From assembly GCA_038040485.1 (NCBI GenBank), contig JBBPIE010000033.1:1-64000 (forward strand): a stretch of DNA of 64,000 bases, in the 5' to 3' direction. Within the stretch, counting starts at the first letter, position 1, and each line of letters begins with the position of its first letter. This DNA comes from Onstottus_B arcticum (GTDB lineage: Bacteria; Acidobacteriota; Blastocatellia; UBA7656). Below the pieces are notes generated by a model. It was not told the DNA's origin. It saw only the letters and a program-made list of their open reading frames with translations, and did not search any database. The position numbers and the translations under genes are program-made. This document shows positions 37,474 through 45,109 of the stretch, piece by piece.

Positions 37474-38967
37474 ATGAAAGCCGCGCCCCTGTTTCTGCGG
37501 ACCACTACGCTTGCGATATTCGCGCTGCTGCTCGCCAGTCAGTCAATTCCTGCCTACGGCTTCTTCCACCCTGCGGATGGCCCGGATTCGATTTCGGACG
37601 ATGATCGCTGGGACAACTCTATGCGGCTTGCGGACGCGAATGCCGCGCCCTTCACTTCTGTTCGCTCGATCGCGGTCATGGGCAAAGATGTTTACGTCGG
37701 CGGGAGGTTGGCTTCGGCGGGCGGAGTCCCAGTCAGCGGCATAGCACGGTGGGATGGGGTAACCTGGTCCAACGTCGGCGGAGGAATCGATTTTTGCCGG
37801 GGCATCTTTTGCTTTCCAACTGCCTACGCGCTGGAGGTAAAAGGTGACGAGTTGATCGTTGGGGGGAACTTTGGTTCGATAGGTGGCGTCCTTGCCAACA
37901 AGGTAGCGAAGTGGGACGGCAGCAAATGGTCCACTATCGGTGATGGGATAAACATCTGCGACGGGCCTGATTGCGTGACGGTTCAATCAATCGCGTTGAG
38001 CGGGGACAATATCTACGCTATAGGCAACGTCCTCACTGACGTGAAGGACATCGGGGGCACTGTCAGGGTTCAAGGCTTCGTTATCTGGGACGGCGCCAAC
38101 TGGTCACCGCTAGGAGGCGGAGTCATCGGTGACAGCGTGACCGCCTCGATCAACGCGATCGCGGTGAGCGGAACCGACGTCTACGTTGGCGGCAACTTCT
38201 GGTCGGCGGGCGGAATCGCTGCGAAAAACATCGTTCGATGGACCGGCAGCGCCTGGGCAGCGCTTGGCAGCGGTGTCGAAGGGTGCGTGAGCGCGAACCC
38301 CAATTTCGCTTGCTCGCCGTACGTTGCGACGATCGCGGCAAAAGGGAAAGACGTTTACGCCGGAGGCCGCTTCGCGGCCGCGGGTGGAACGAGCGCCAAC
38401 AACATAGCGCGGTGGGACGGCGAGAGATGGCACGCGCTGGGAAGCGGCGCAAACGGTTTGGTCATGAAGCTCGCGGTCCACGGAGACTGGATTTATGCCG
38501 GCGGCACTTTTACTGAGATCGACGGTGTAAAGGCAAACGGGATCGCTCGGTTCGACGGCTCCAAGTGGTCGCCCGTCGGCAGCGGAGTGGACGGGTTTGT
38601 GGACGTGATCGCATTCAGCGATAACCATATGTACATCGCGGGCGGCTTCAGCACCGCGGGCGGCAAACCAGCTTTTAACATTGTTCGCTGGGCGCTGCCG
38701 CAAGCGGAGACTGACCCGCTGGCCTTATTGCCGAGAATCGCTAGCATCTCGATCTCGCATAAGAAGCTGACGGTTGTGGGCGAGCGGTTCGATGAAGGCG
38801 CGGTCGTACTGCTAAACGGATTCTCTCAGAAAACCGAGAATGTCCGGAAAAAACCGACGACCCATCTAATAGCGCGGCGGTCGGGACGGATCGCAAAGAC
38901 CGGAGACACACTTCAAGTGCAAAACCGCGACGGCAAGCTGTCGCCCGAGTTTCTGGTCGCACGGTAG
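37474..38967 (+). CDS. Secreted beta-propeller protein with C-terminal IPT-like segment
   Basis: A 497-residue exported protein starting at the ATG at 37474 (GAGGGACC upstream) with a signal peptide. About six to seven repeats follow the pattern VYVGG.F..AGG..AN.IARWDG..W..LG.G, typical of beta-propeller surface proteins in this group. The last ~75 residues (RIASISISHKKLTVVGERFDEGAVVLLNG) resemble an IPT/TIG fold. Function is unknown; likely a surface-exposed or extracellular structural or binding protein. Confidence 0.8.
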   Translation: MKAAPLFLRTTTLAIFALLLASQSIPAYGFFHPADGPDSISDDDRWDNSMRLADANAAPFTSVRSIAVMGKDVYVGGRLASAGGVPVSGIARWDGVTWSNVGGGIDFCRGIFCFPTAYALEVKGDELIVGGNFGSIGGVLANKVAKWDGSKWSTIGDGINICDGPDCVTVQSIALSGDNIYAIGNVLTDVKDIGGTVRVQGFVIWDGANWSPLGGGVIGDSVTASINAIAVSGTDVYVGGNFWSAGGIAAKNIVRWTGSAWAALGSGVEGCVSANPNFACSPYVATIAAKGKDVYAGGRFAAAGGTSANNIARWDGERWHALGSGANGLVMKLAVHGDWIYAGGTFTEIDGVKANGIARFDGSKWSPVGSGVDGFVDVIAFSDNHMYIAGGFSTAGGKPAFNIVRWALPQAETDPLALLPRIASISISHKKLTVVGERFDEGAVVLLNGFSQKTENVRKKPTTHLIARRSGRIAKTGDTLQVQNRDGKLSPEFLVAR

Positions 38968-39057
38968 TCACCGCGCGGGACTTCGCAAGCCTCCCGGCTT
39001 CCAGCCCCTCACTGCTGAGTTCAGCGTGCTTGCCGCGCGAGCTAATATCTGCTTTTA

Positions 39058-39087
39058 TTGCTCCGCTTGAGACGTGTAGAGTATAAT
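39058..39087 (+). promoter_or_regulatory. Likely promoter of the FHA-kinase block
   Basis: TTGCTC (39058-39063), an 18-bp spacer and a perfect TATAAT (39082-39087), about 57 bp before the ATG at 39145. Confidence 0.5.
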
Positions 39088-39144
39088 CCGCTTGCCGTTA
39101 AGTAGGCCCTCGCGTGACTGATGGCAGTTGGAGACCCAACCTCT

Positions 39145-39954
39145 ATGATCAGGTGCGACAACTGTGGGACAAACAATATTGACGGTAGTGAGTACTGCGA
39201 CGAGTGCGGCATGAGGTTGGACCTGGCGCCTCCGCCACGTGTTCGCCGAAGCGAGCCACGAATCTACCAGCCACCGAGCGCCGTCGAAAGCGAGCCGGTG
39301 CAACCGACGACCCTGGATGGCGCGTTGCCCTCTCCGCCTTCGTTTACAACTTCCACAAGCGTTCCAAGGGCTGCGAAGCCGGCACGGTCGCAGCGGAGAA
39401 ACGACTCCAGCGGAGCCAATGCCATCAGCCAGGCGGGGAACTCCAAGCGCCGCAGCGAAACGATGGAGCGCGGCGCACCGAGCTTTGACTCAGAAGGCAA
39501 AATAGCCGAAGCGGTGCGATCAGGCGCGCGCTCGCCTCAAACGTTTGCGCTCTCGTCGCCGGCTAGAAGGGAAGCGCTGGACGCCGATCGTTCCGCGCCG
39601 CCGCTTGCAGGCGACTCACGACTAAAGGCGCGGCTTGTGGTCGAGCGCGGCGGGCGGGTCGGACGAGAGTTCGCCATCACCGGCATCGAAACAAATATCG
39701 GTCGGTGGGATGCCGACAGCGGCATATTTCCAGACGTCGATTTGGATGAGGACGATCCCGAAGCTAAGATCTCGCGCCGGCATGCCCGCATCGTCAATCA
39801 CGACAGCCAGTACTTCATCGAAGATCTGGGCTCGACCAACGGCACGTTTGTGAATCGCGGCAGAAGACTTCTTCCAGGCAAGCGGCAAATGCTTCAGAAC
39901 GGAGACGAGATCATCGTCGGGAAAACGTTTCTGAAGTTTCAGGTTCTCAGGTGA
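39145..39954 (+). CDS. Zinc-ribbon FHA domain protein
   Basis: A 269-residue cytosolic protein. N-terminal CDNCG and CDECG pairs form a zinc ribbon (about 4-22). A long Pro/Ser/Arg linker leads to a C-terminal FHA domain (about 170-269) with GR, S..HARI and LGSTNGTFVN, which reads phosphothreonine. The start is the ATG at 39145, with GGAG upstream; an ATG at 39121 lacks a ribosome-binding site. Its FHA carries the same insertion (D..SGIFPDVDL) as the kinase FHA at 40057, suggesting duplication. A heptad repeat follows right after its stop. Confidence 0.9.
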   Translation: MIRCDNCGTNNIDGSEYCDECGMRLDLAPPPRVRRSEPRIYQPPSAVESEPVQPTTLDGALPSPPSFTTSTSVPRAAKPARSQRRNDSSGANAISQAGNSKRRSETMERGAPSFDSEGKIAEAVRSGARSPQTFALSSPARREALDADRSAPPLAGDSRLKARLVVERGGRVGREFAITGIETNIGRWDADSGIFPDVDLDEDDPEAKISRRHARIVNHDSQYFIEDLGSTNGTFVNRGRRLLPGKRQMLQNGDEIIVGKTFLKFQVLR

Positions 39955-39955
39955 T

Positions 39956-39990
39956 GGTTTCTGGTTTATGGTTTTTGGTTTCCGGTTCGC
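39956..39990. repeat. Five tandem 7-bp units (GGTTTNN)
   Basis: GGTTTCT, GGTTTAT, GGTTTTT, GGTTTCC and GGTTCGC run without interruption, starting 2 bp after the FHA gene stop. Same unit type as the prfA-upstream array at 54142, but here no complementary arm follows. Confidence 0.8.
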
Positions 39991-40056
39991 ACCCCCAAAG
40001 CAACACAAGGGCCTGGATCTGAGAGACCATAAGTCAGGAACTCGGAACCGATCGTT

Positions 40057-41694
40057 ATGTTTTGTCCAGAATGCGGACACCCATTAGAGCCAGGAGATTC
40101 GGTTTGTGGAAAGTGTGGAGCCCGGCAGCAACCGGTGCCGCCTGCACCTCCACCGGTCGTCGTGAGCGCCCGGGTGAGCGCTGAGGAGCCTATGCCCGAG
40201 TCCAAAAAGCCAAAGCAGCCGGCGACCCAGCAACTCGAGCCGGGGACGCTCTTGCTGGACCGCTACTCGATTGTTCATCGAGTCGGCGGCGGCGGTATGG
40301 GCTCGGTGTATCAGGCCCGCGACAAACGGCTGGCGGAACGCCTTTGCGCGGTCAAAGAGATGATCGAGATGTTCGCCGATCAGGCGCAGCGGGCAAAGGC
40401 CGTCGAAGACTTCAAGCGAGAGGCGGAAGTGCTTGCGCAGCTCGATCATCCGTCCATCCCGACCGTGTTCGACTACTTCATTGAGAGCGGCCGCTACTAT
40501 CTGGTGATGAGGTGGATTGGCGGCGGCGACCTCGCCGACCAGATGCGATTGCGGCAAGGTGTCATCGAAGAGTCGATTGTCACCAAGTGGGCCATCCAGA
40601 TTTGCGATGTGCTGCATTACATACACCAGCAGCGGCCGCCGATTATCTATCGCGACTTGAAGCCCGCAAACCTGATGCTGGACGACAAGACCGGCCGGGT
40701 GATGCTGGTGGACTTTGGGATTGCTCGGATAGTGCGGCCAACCGAGAAGGGCGTCACCGCGATAGGCACTATGGGCTACGCGCCGCCCGAGTTGTTTGCG
40801 GGCAAAGTCGAGCCGCGCTCGGACATCTACTCGCTTGGAGCGACGATGTTTCACATGCTGACCGGCTCGGACCCGCAGGACAATCCTCTTTTGATCTTCG
40901 ACTTCAGCAAGAACCCTCGGCCATGCCAGATCAATCCGGCGATCTCGCCAGAGATGGAGCGGATTCTGATGAAGTCGGTGGCGCACAAGCCCGAGGACCG
41001 GCATTCGTCGTCGCTCGAGTTCATGCGCGCGCTTGAAGAACACAGCGGCCGTCTTGAATCGCGGCCGCGAATTGAGCAGCCGAGACCCTCGCCGGCTCGC
41101 CCTCGCACACCGGCGGGCAGTGCTTATCCTCCGATCAGCTCGGCCCCCCGTGAGCCGCGTTCAGGCACAGCGAGTTCCGCCGCGGCGGGCGGCTCAGCGC
41201 TGGCTAGCGGCGCTGCGATCGAATGGGTCTTCTGCGGGCATTGCGGCGAGAAGATAGGCGGCGACGATGTCTACTGTGCACATTGCGGACAGCGTCAACC
41301 AATGGCAGGTGCAGCAGCCGCGGGATACGAGGGATCCGGCGCCGCCGGACGCATCACCGCGCAACTGCTCATCGTCGGGACCAATGACATGGTCAAGCCG
41401 TTCACTATCGACAAGGAGAGCGTGCTGATCGGGCGCACTGACCCGCACACTGGCATCTTTCCAGAGATCGACCTCACCATGTATGACCCCGAGACCAAGG
41501 TCTCGCGCAAACACGCTAGAATCTACCGGCAGGGCGAACAGTTCCTCGTCGAGGACCTGGGATCGGTGAACGGAACAGTGGTCAACTCGACCACCGGCGG
41601 CTCTGTCAGACTCAACGCAAAAGCGCCCCGTGTGCTCACAGCCGGCGACGAATTGAAGCTCGGCGGAACCATTTTGCAATTCAAGATGGTCTAG
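40057..41694 (+). CDS. Ser/Thr protein kinase: zinc ribbon-kinase-zinc ribbon-FHA
   Basis: A 545-residue cytosolic kinase. An N-terminal zinc ribbon (CPECG, CGKCG; about 3-20) is followed by a kinase domain (about 70-330) with GGGGMG, IYRDLKPANLML (YRD in place of HRD), DFGIAR, GTMGYAPPE and D..SLG. A Pro-rich linker, a second zinc ribbon (CGHCG, CAHCG; about 390-412), and a C-terminal FHA domain (about 448-545; RKHARI, LGSVNGTVVN) complete it. No membrane segment. The FHA can bind autophosphorylated kinase or partners such as the neighbouring FHA and PP2C proteins, giving a local phosphosignalling circuit. Starts at the ATG at 40057. Confidence 0.92.
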   Translation: MFCPECGHPLEPGDSVCGKCGARQQPVPPAPPPVVVSARVSAEEPMPESKKPKQPATQQLEPGTLLLDRYSIVHRVGGGGMGSVYQARDKRLAERLCAVKEMIEMFADQAQRAKAVEDFKREAEVLAQLDHPSIPTVFDYFIESGRYYLVMRWIGGGDLADQMRLRQGVIEESIVTKWAIQICDVLHYIHQQRPPIIYRDLKPANLMLDDKTGRVMLVDFGIARIVRPTEKGVTAIGTMGYAPPELFAGKVEPRSDIYSLGATMFHMLTGSDPQDNPLLIFDFSKNPRPCQINPAISPEMERILMKSVAHKPEDRHSSSLEFMRALEEHSGRLESRPRIEQPRPSPARPRTPAGSAYPPISSAPREPRSGTASSAAAGGSALASGAAIEWVFCGHCGEKIGGDDVYCAHCGQRQPMAGAAAAGYEGSGAAGRITAQLLIVGTNDMVKPFTIDKESVLIGRTDPHTGIFPEIDLTMYDPETKVSRKHARIYRQGEQFLVEDLGSVNGTVVNSTTGGSVRLNAKAPRVLTAGDELKLGGTILQFKMV

Positions 41695-41778
41695 GTTAAG
41701 TTAGGCCGTGGTCGGAAGTCGCGGCTGTCGCGTCACGTTCGATCATGACCGCGCCGCCTACTCCCCGGGGCTCTTGCA

Positions 41779-42528
41779 ATGACGAAATACTGTCCATACT
41801 GCGGCAAAGAGCTTAACGACCGATCGAAATTCTGCCCGCAATGCGGCAAGGCCAAGCCTGCAAGGAACCGCCCGGCTGCAGTAGCCGTCGGCGAGCCGCA
41901 CTCGCAAGACCCGGGCACTCAATCCGCAGTGCCGGGAACTGCACCGTTCCGAAGCATGGAGCGAGCTTCGGGCGCAGAGCGGGTGTCGCCGGGTGTTGAT
42001 CCGATCGCCAGGCCGAGGACCACCGTTTCGAGGCCGGCAAACGGATCGGCGGCGGCGATCCGCAGCGCTCCGCGCCGCTACGCGCCACCGACTCATGCGC
42101 TGATCGGCGCGTTTGAACAAGCGGGCTTCGGGTTACGCTACGGAGCCTGGATGTTTGATTTTCTGATTACGCTGATCGCGATCATGGTCTTCACTTTCAT
42201 CGTGACCGCGGTCAGTCATCGTTCGGTTGTTGGCTCGAACCGCGATCTTCTGATCGTAACCGTGCTGACCGCGTTGCTGTTTGTTTTGAATTTCGTCGCG
42301 CTTGCCGGCTCGAATGGTCAGAGCGCCGGTATGCGCATTCTGGGTATCTACATCGTGCGTGTGGACGGCAGGCCGTTTTCCATGAAGGACGCCGTCCTGC
42401 GCCATCTGGTTGGGTATCCGCTCTCGATGTTGGCGTTCTTCCTCGGGTTTCTCTGGGTATTGTGGGACCCGCGGCAGCAAGGCTGGCACGACAAGATCGC
42501 GCGCACAATTGTAGTGATGTCAAAGTGA
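41779..42528 (+). CDS. Zinc-ribbon RDD family membrane protein
   Basis: A 249-residue protein beginning with a zinc ribbon (CPYCG, CPQCG; about 4-22), a Pro/Arg linker (about 25-105), then an RDD domain (about 115-245) of three membrane segments: FGLRYGAWMFDFLITLIAI, LNFVALAG and GYPLSMLAFFLGFLWVLWDPRQQGWHD (given in part). RDD proteins are membrane proteins of unclear role, often near kinases. The zinc ribbon recalls the two genes before it, so the three probably share an origin or partner. A heptad-repeat hairpin follows its stop. Confidence 0.88.
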   Translation: MTKYCPYCGKELNDRSKFCPQCGKAKPARNRPAAVAVGEPHSQDPGTQSAVPGTAPFRSMERASGAERVSPGVDPIARPRTTVSRPANGSAAAIRSAPRRYAPPTHALIGAFEQAGFGLRYGAWMFDFLITLIAIMVFTFIVTAVSHRSVVGSNRDLLIVTVLTALLFVLNFVALAGSNGQSAGMRILGIYIVRVDGRPFSMKDAVLRHLVGYPLSMLAFFLGFLWVLWDPRQQGWHDKIARTIVVMSK

Positions 42529-42531
42529 ACC

Positions 42532-42709
42532 GATTTTGGGTTTTAGATTTTGGATTTGAGGAAACATGAGCGTGATGCGTGATGCGTGATTCGTGATCCG
42601 TGAGGCGTGATCCGTGAGCCGGCAGAGTTTCCGGTCACGAATCACGCATCACGAATCACTCTTGGTTCCCTAATCCAAAATCCAAAATCTAAAATCCAAA
42701 ATCCAAAAC
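42532..42709. repeat. Nested inverted repeat built from two heptad families
   Basis: Outer arms 42532-42561 and 42672-42709 are made of units like TTTTGGA / TCCAAAA. Inner arms 42572-42618 and 42634-42659 are made of units like GTGATNC / GNATCAC. The right outer arm ends 4 bp before the ATG at 42714, in the place where a Shine-Dalgarno would be. Confidence 0.85.
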
Positions 42710-42713
42710 GCCT

Positions 42714-44477
42714 ATGCAAACTTTCATCGTTAGACCAAAGGATTACGAACCTTCGACTTATAAGCTGGACAAGTCGAAGCTGACCATTGGCCGCTCTTCG
42801 CGCAACGATATCTGCATCGGCGATCCGTTCGCGTCCCGGCTTCACGCGGAGATCCGCCTCGAAAACGATCAGGTGCTTCTGGTCGACAACGGGAGCGCCA
42901 ACGGAACCTTTCTGAACGGCGTTCGTGTGACCGGCACGATCGGCCTCGAGCCTGGCGACACGATTCGGATCGGCGAGACTGAAATAGAATACTCATCCGA
43001 CTCGCAATCGATGTTGTCGGGTGCAACTGTTTATTTGTCGGGCCCGATCGCCGATTCGCTGCCTGCTGACACTATCACTTCGCCGATCGCCGGTCGCAAT
43101 ACATCGGATTTGATCTCCTCGATCCGTTCGGGCTCAATCACCGGCGATGTGAAGCCTGCGTCAGGCGCGCGCGCGCAAATGGCGACCGAAGCTCCGAGCC
43201 GCGATCTTCTCAGCATCGTCTCGCAAGTGGGCATCGCGCTTCTGCCGCGCACCTCGCTCGAAGACACGTTGAAGATGACCATCGACCTGGTGTTCCAGGC
43301 GATCCCAGCCGAACGCGGATTCCTGTTCTTAAAGGAAGACGGCGACCTGACCTGCAAAATCGCGCGGGGCGCAAACGAAGCGGCGCTGCCGGGCGCGTCA
43401 CAGGTCCAGCTAAGCCGGTCGATCACGAACAAGGTCATCAGCGAGGGAACTTCGGTGTTGACCTCGGACGCCATGAGCGACCCGAGATTTCAGTCTCAGA
43501 ACTCGGTCGTGCTCAGCCAGATAAGATCGGTGATGGCCGTCCCGTTGGCTTCCAGCGAAGAAATTTTCGGAATGATCTATGTGGACAATCCGTTCCACAG
43601 CCGGTTCAAGGAAGAAGACCTCAATGTTCTGAAGACAATAGCTTCGGTCGCCTCGATCAAGATCGAGCACGAGAGGCTGCTCGACGAGCGGCTCGAGAAA
43701 CGGCGAATGGAAGAAGAGCTGAAGGTCGCATCTGAAATTCAGATGAGGCTCCAGCCTTTCGCGCCCCCGAAGATAGACGGGTGGGACATGACCGGCGTGT
43801 CGTTTCCTTGCCGCGAAATCGGAGGCGATTACTACGATTTCATCAGACGTAAACGGGACAACCGCCTGATTGTCGCGGTGGGTGACGTTTCGGGCAAGGG
43901 GACCGGCGCGGCGCTTCTTATGTCGTCGCTCCATGCCGCCGTTCGCGCGCAGTCGCAGACTCGCTCGACAATCAGCGAAGTGATGGGCGAGATCAATGCC
44001 TACATCTTCGAGAACTCGCCGCCCAACAAGTTCCTCACTCTGTTTTACGGCGAACTCGATCCTGAAACCGGAACGCTTCGGTATTCGAACGGCGGGCACA
44101 ATACCCCGTTTCTTCTCCGCCGGCCGGGCGAGATCGTGTACCTGGACCAGGGCGGGCTGCCGATCGGTATGATGGAGAGCGCCGCGGCCTATGAGGAGGG
44201 TTCGGTTACGTTCGAGCCTGGCGACGTGCTTGTAATCTACAGCGACGGCATAACCGAATCGGTCAATGAGAAGGACGAGGAGTTCGGTGAGTGGCGGTTG
44301 ACCGAAGTGCTCAAGAACAACCTCAAACGGTCTGCCTCCGGCATCCGTGACCGCGTCGACGAAGCGCTCTCACGGTTCGTGGGCACAACGCCTCCGGTCG
44401 ATGACATGACGCTGATGATCATCAAGCGAACCGACGGTGAATTAGTCGACGACAGCGAGAGGACCATGCGTTCCTAG
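42714..44477 (+). CDS. FHA-GAF-PP2C (SpoIIE-type) phosphatase
   Basis: A 587-residue cytosolic signalling protein. Domains: FHA (about 1-95: IGRSSRNDI, SRLHAEI, NGSANGTFLNG), a linker, GAF (about 165-310), a short coiled coil, then a SpoIIE/PP2C phosphatase (about 340-575) with EIGGDYYDF, VGDVSGKGTGAALLMS and YSDGITESVNEKDEEFG. It probably dephosphorylates phosphoproteins or an anti-sigma antagonist, opposing the upstream kinase. No Shine-Dalgarno is visible; the start is the ATG at 42714, where the FHA fold begins. Confidence 0.93.
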   Translation: MQTFIVRPKDYEPSTYKLDKSKLTIGRSSRNDICIGDPFASRLHAEIRLENDQVLLVDNGSANGTFLNGVRVTGTIGLEPGDTIRIGETEIEYSSDSQSMLSGATVYLSGPIADSLPADTITSPIAGRNTSDLISSIRSGSITGDVKPASGARAQMATEAPSRDLLSIVSQVGIALLPRTSLEDTLKMTIDLVFQAIPAERGFLFLKEDGDLTCKIARGANEAALPGASQVQLSRSITNKVISEGTSVLTSDAMSDPRFQSQNSVVLSQIRSVMAVPLASSEEIFGMIYVDNPFHSRFKEEDLNVLKTIASVASIKIEHERLLDERLEKRRMEEELKVASEIQMRLQPFAPPKIDGWDMTGVSFPCREIGGDYYDFIRRKRDNRLIVAVGDVSGKGTGAALLMSSLHAAVRAQSQTRSTISEVMGEINAYIFENSPPNKFLTLFYGELDPETGTLRYSNGGHNTPFLLRRPGEIVYLDQGGLPIGMMESAAAYEEGSVTFEPGDVLVIYSDGITESVNEKDEEFGEWRLTEVLKNNLKRSASGIRDRVDEALSRFVGTTPPVDDMTLMIIKRTDGELVDDSERTMRS

Positions 44478-44515
44478 GATATCTAGCGAGTCTGGAGAGT
44501 CCATCCTTTTGTTCC

Positions 44516-44551
44516 TCTTCGTCCCTTTCGTCTTTTTCGTCCTTTTCGCCC
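44516..44551. repeat. Low-complexity TTTCGTCC-like stretch
   Basis: Irregular repeats of TTCGTCC/TTTCGTC in the gap between the PP2C gene and the small secreted protein gene. Single arm; no inverted partner seen. Confidence 0.4.
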
Positions 44552-44645
44552 CACCAGCAGCTTTTCAAACCTTTCATCGACAACCTCTGTCCAAATCACC
44601 GTCAGCGGATTTGCCTCGCAGTTTGAAGTGACGAACGGAGAAAGC

Positions 44646-44960
44646 ATGAAGAGGCTAGTTAGTGTGTTTCTATCGGGAGCGTTGTTTCTTGGGCTGAGCG
44701 CGGTTTGCTTTGCAGGTGTGAACGGACGTCAGTACCGGGAACAACGCCGCATCAGGGAGGGAGTCCGCAGCGGCGAACTCACCCGCCGCGAGGCCGGAAG
44801 GCTGGGAGCCGAACAAGCAAGGATCAGAGCCTACGAACGCTATGCGCGCCGTGACGGCTACATTTCACCGCGCGAGCGGGCAAGGCTCGATCGTGGGTTG
44901 GATCGCGACAGCCGCGACATCTATCGCCAGAAGCACGACGGCCAGGACCGCAATCCGTAG
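44646..44960 (+). CDS. Small secreted EF-hand-like protein
   Basis: A 104-residue exported protein with a signal peptide (about 1-24) and a highly charged Arg/Asp-rich body with two loop-helix patterns: EGVRSGELTRREAGRL and ARRDGYISPRERARLDR. These resemble EF-hand-like calcium loops in which DG.IS..E is kept, though acidic ligands are incomplete. An ATG at 44646 follows GGAG at about 8 nt. Role unknown. Confidence 0.7.
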   Translation: MKRLVSVFLSGALFLGLSAVCFAGVNGRQYREQRRIREGVRSGELTRREAGRLGAEQARIRAYERYARRDGYISPRERARLDRGLDRDSRDIYRQKHDGQDRNP

Positions 44961-44979
44961 AACAAACCACAAACCAGGA

Positions 44980-45017
44980 CGGCGAAGCTCAGGAGGTTTC
45001 TCTCTTGCGCTTCGCCG
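44980..45017. terminator. Hairpin after the EF-hand-like gene
   Basis: CGGCGAAGC (44980-44988) pairs with GCTTCGCCG (45009-45017), followed by TTT. A 9-bp stem with a 20-nt loop; a weak plus-strand terminator candidate. Confidence 0.45.
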
Positions 45018-45032
45018 TTTCGGCTGTCTGCC

Positions 45033-45083
45033 ACAAAAAGAAATGGTGAAGCGCGTCGAACGAGTTCGCGTGCTTCACCATTT
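45033..45083 (-). terminator. Rho-independent terminator of the hybrid histidine kinase gene
   Basis: AAATGGTGAAGC (45041-45052) and GCTTCACCATTT (45072-45083) form a perfect 12-bp stem. On the minus strand the stem is followed by CTTTTTGTGG, a U-tract, 30 bp after the histidine kinase stop. Confidence 0.85.
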
Positions 45084-45109
45084 CCCTGCGCTGTTACTTT
45101 TCCGCTGGT

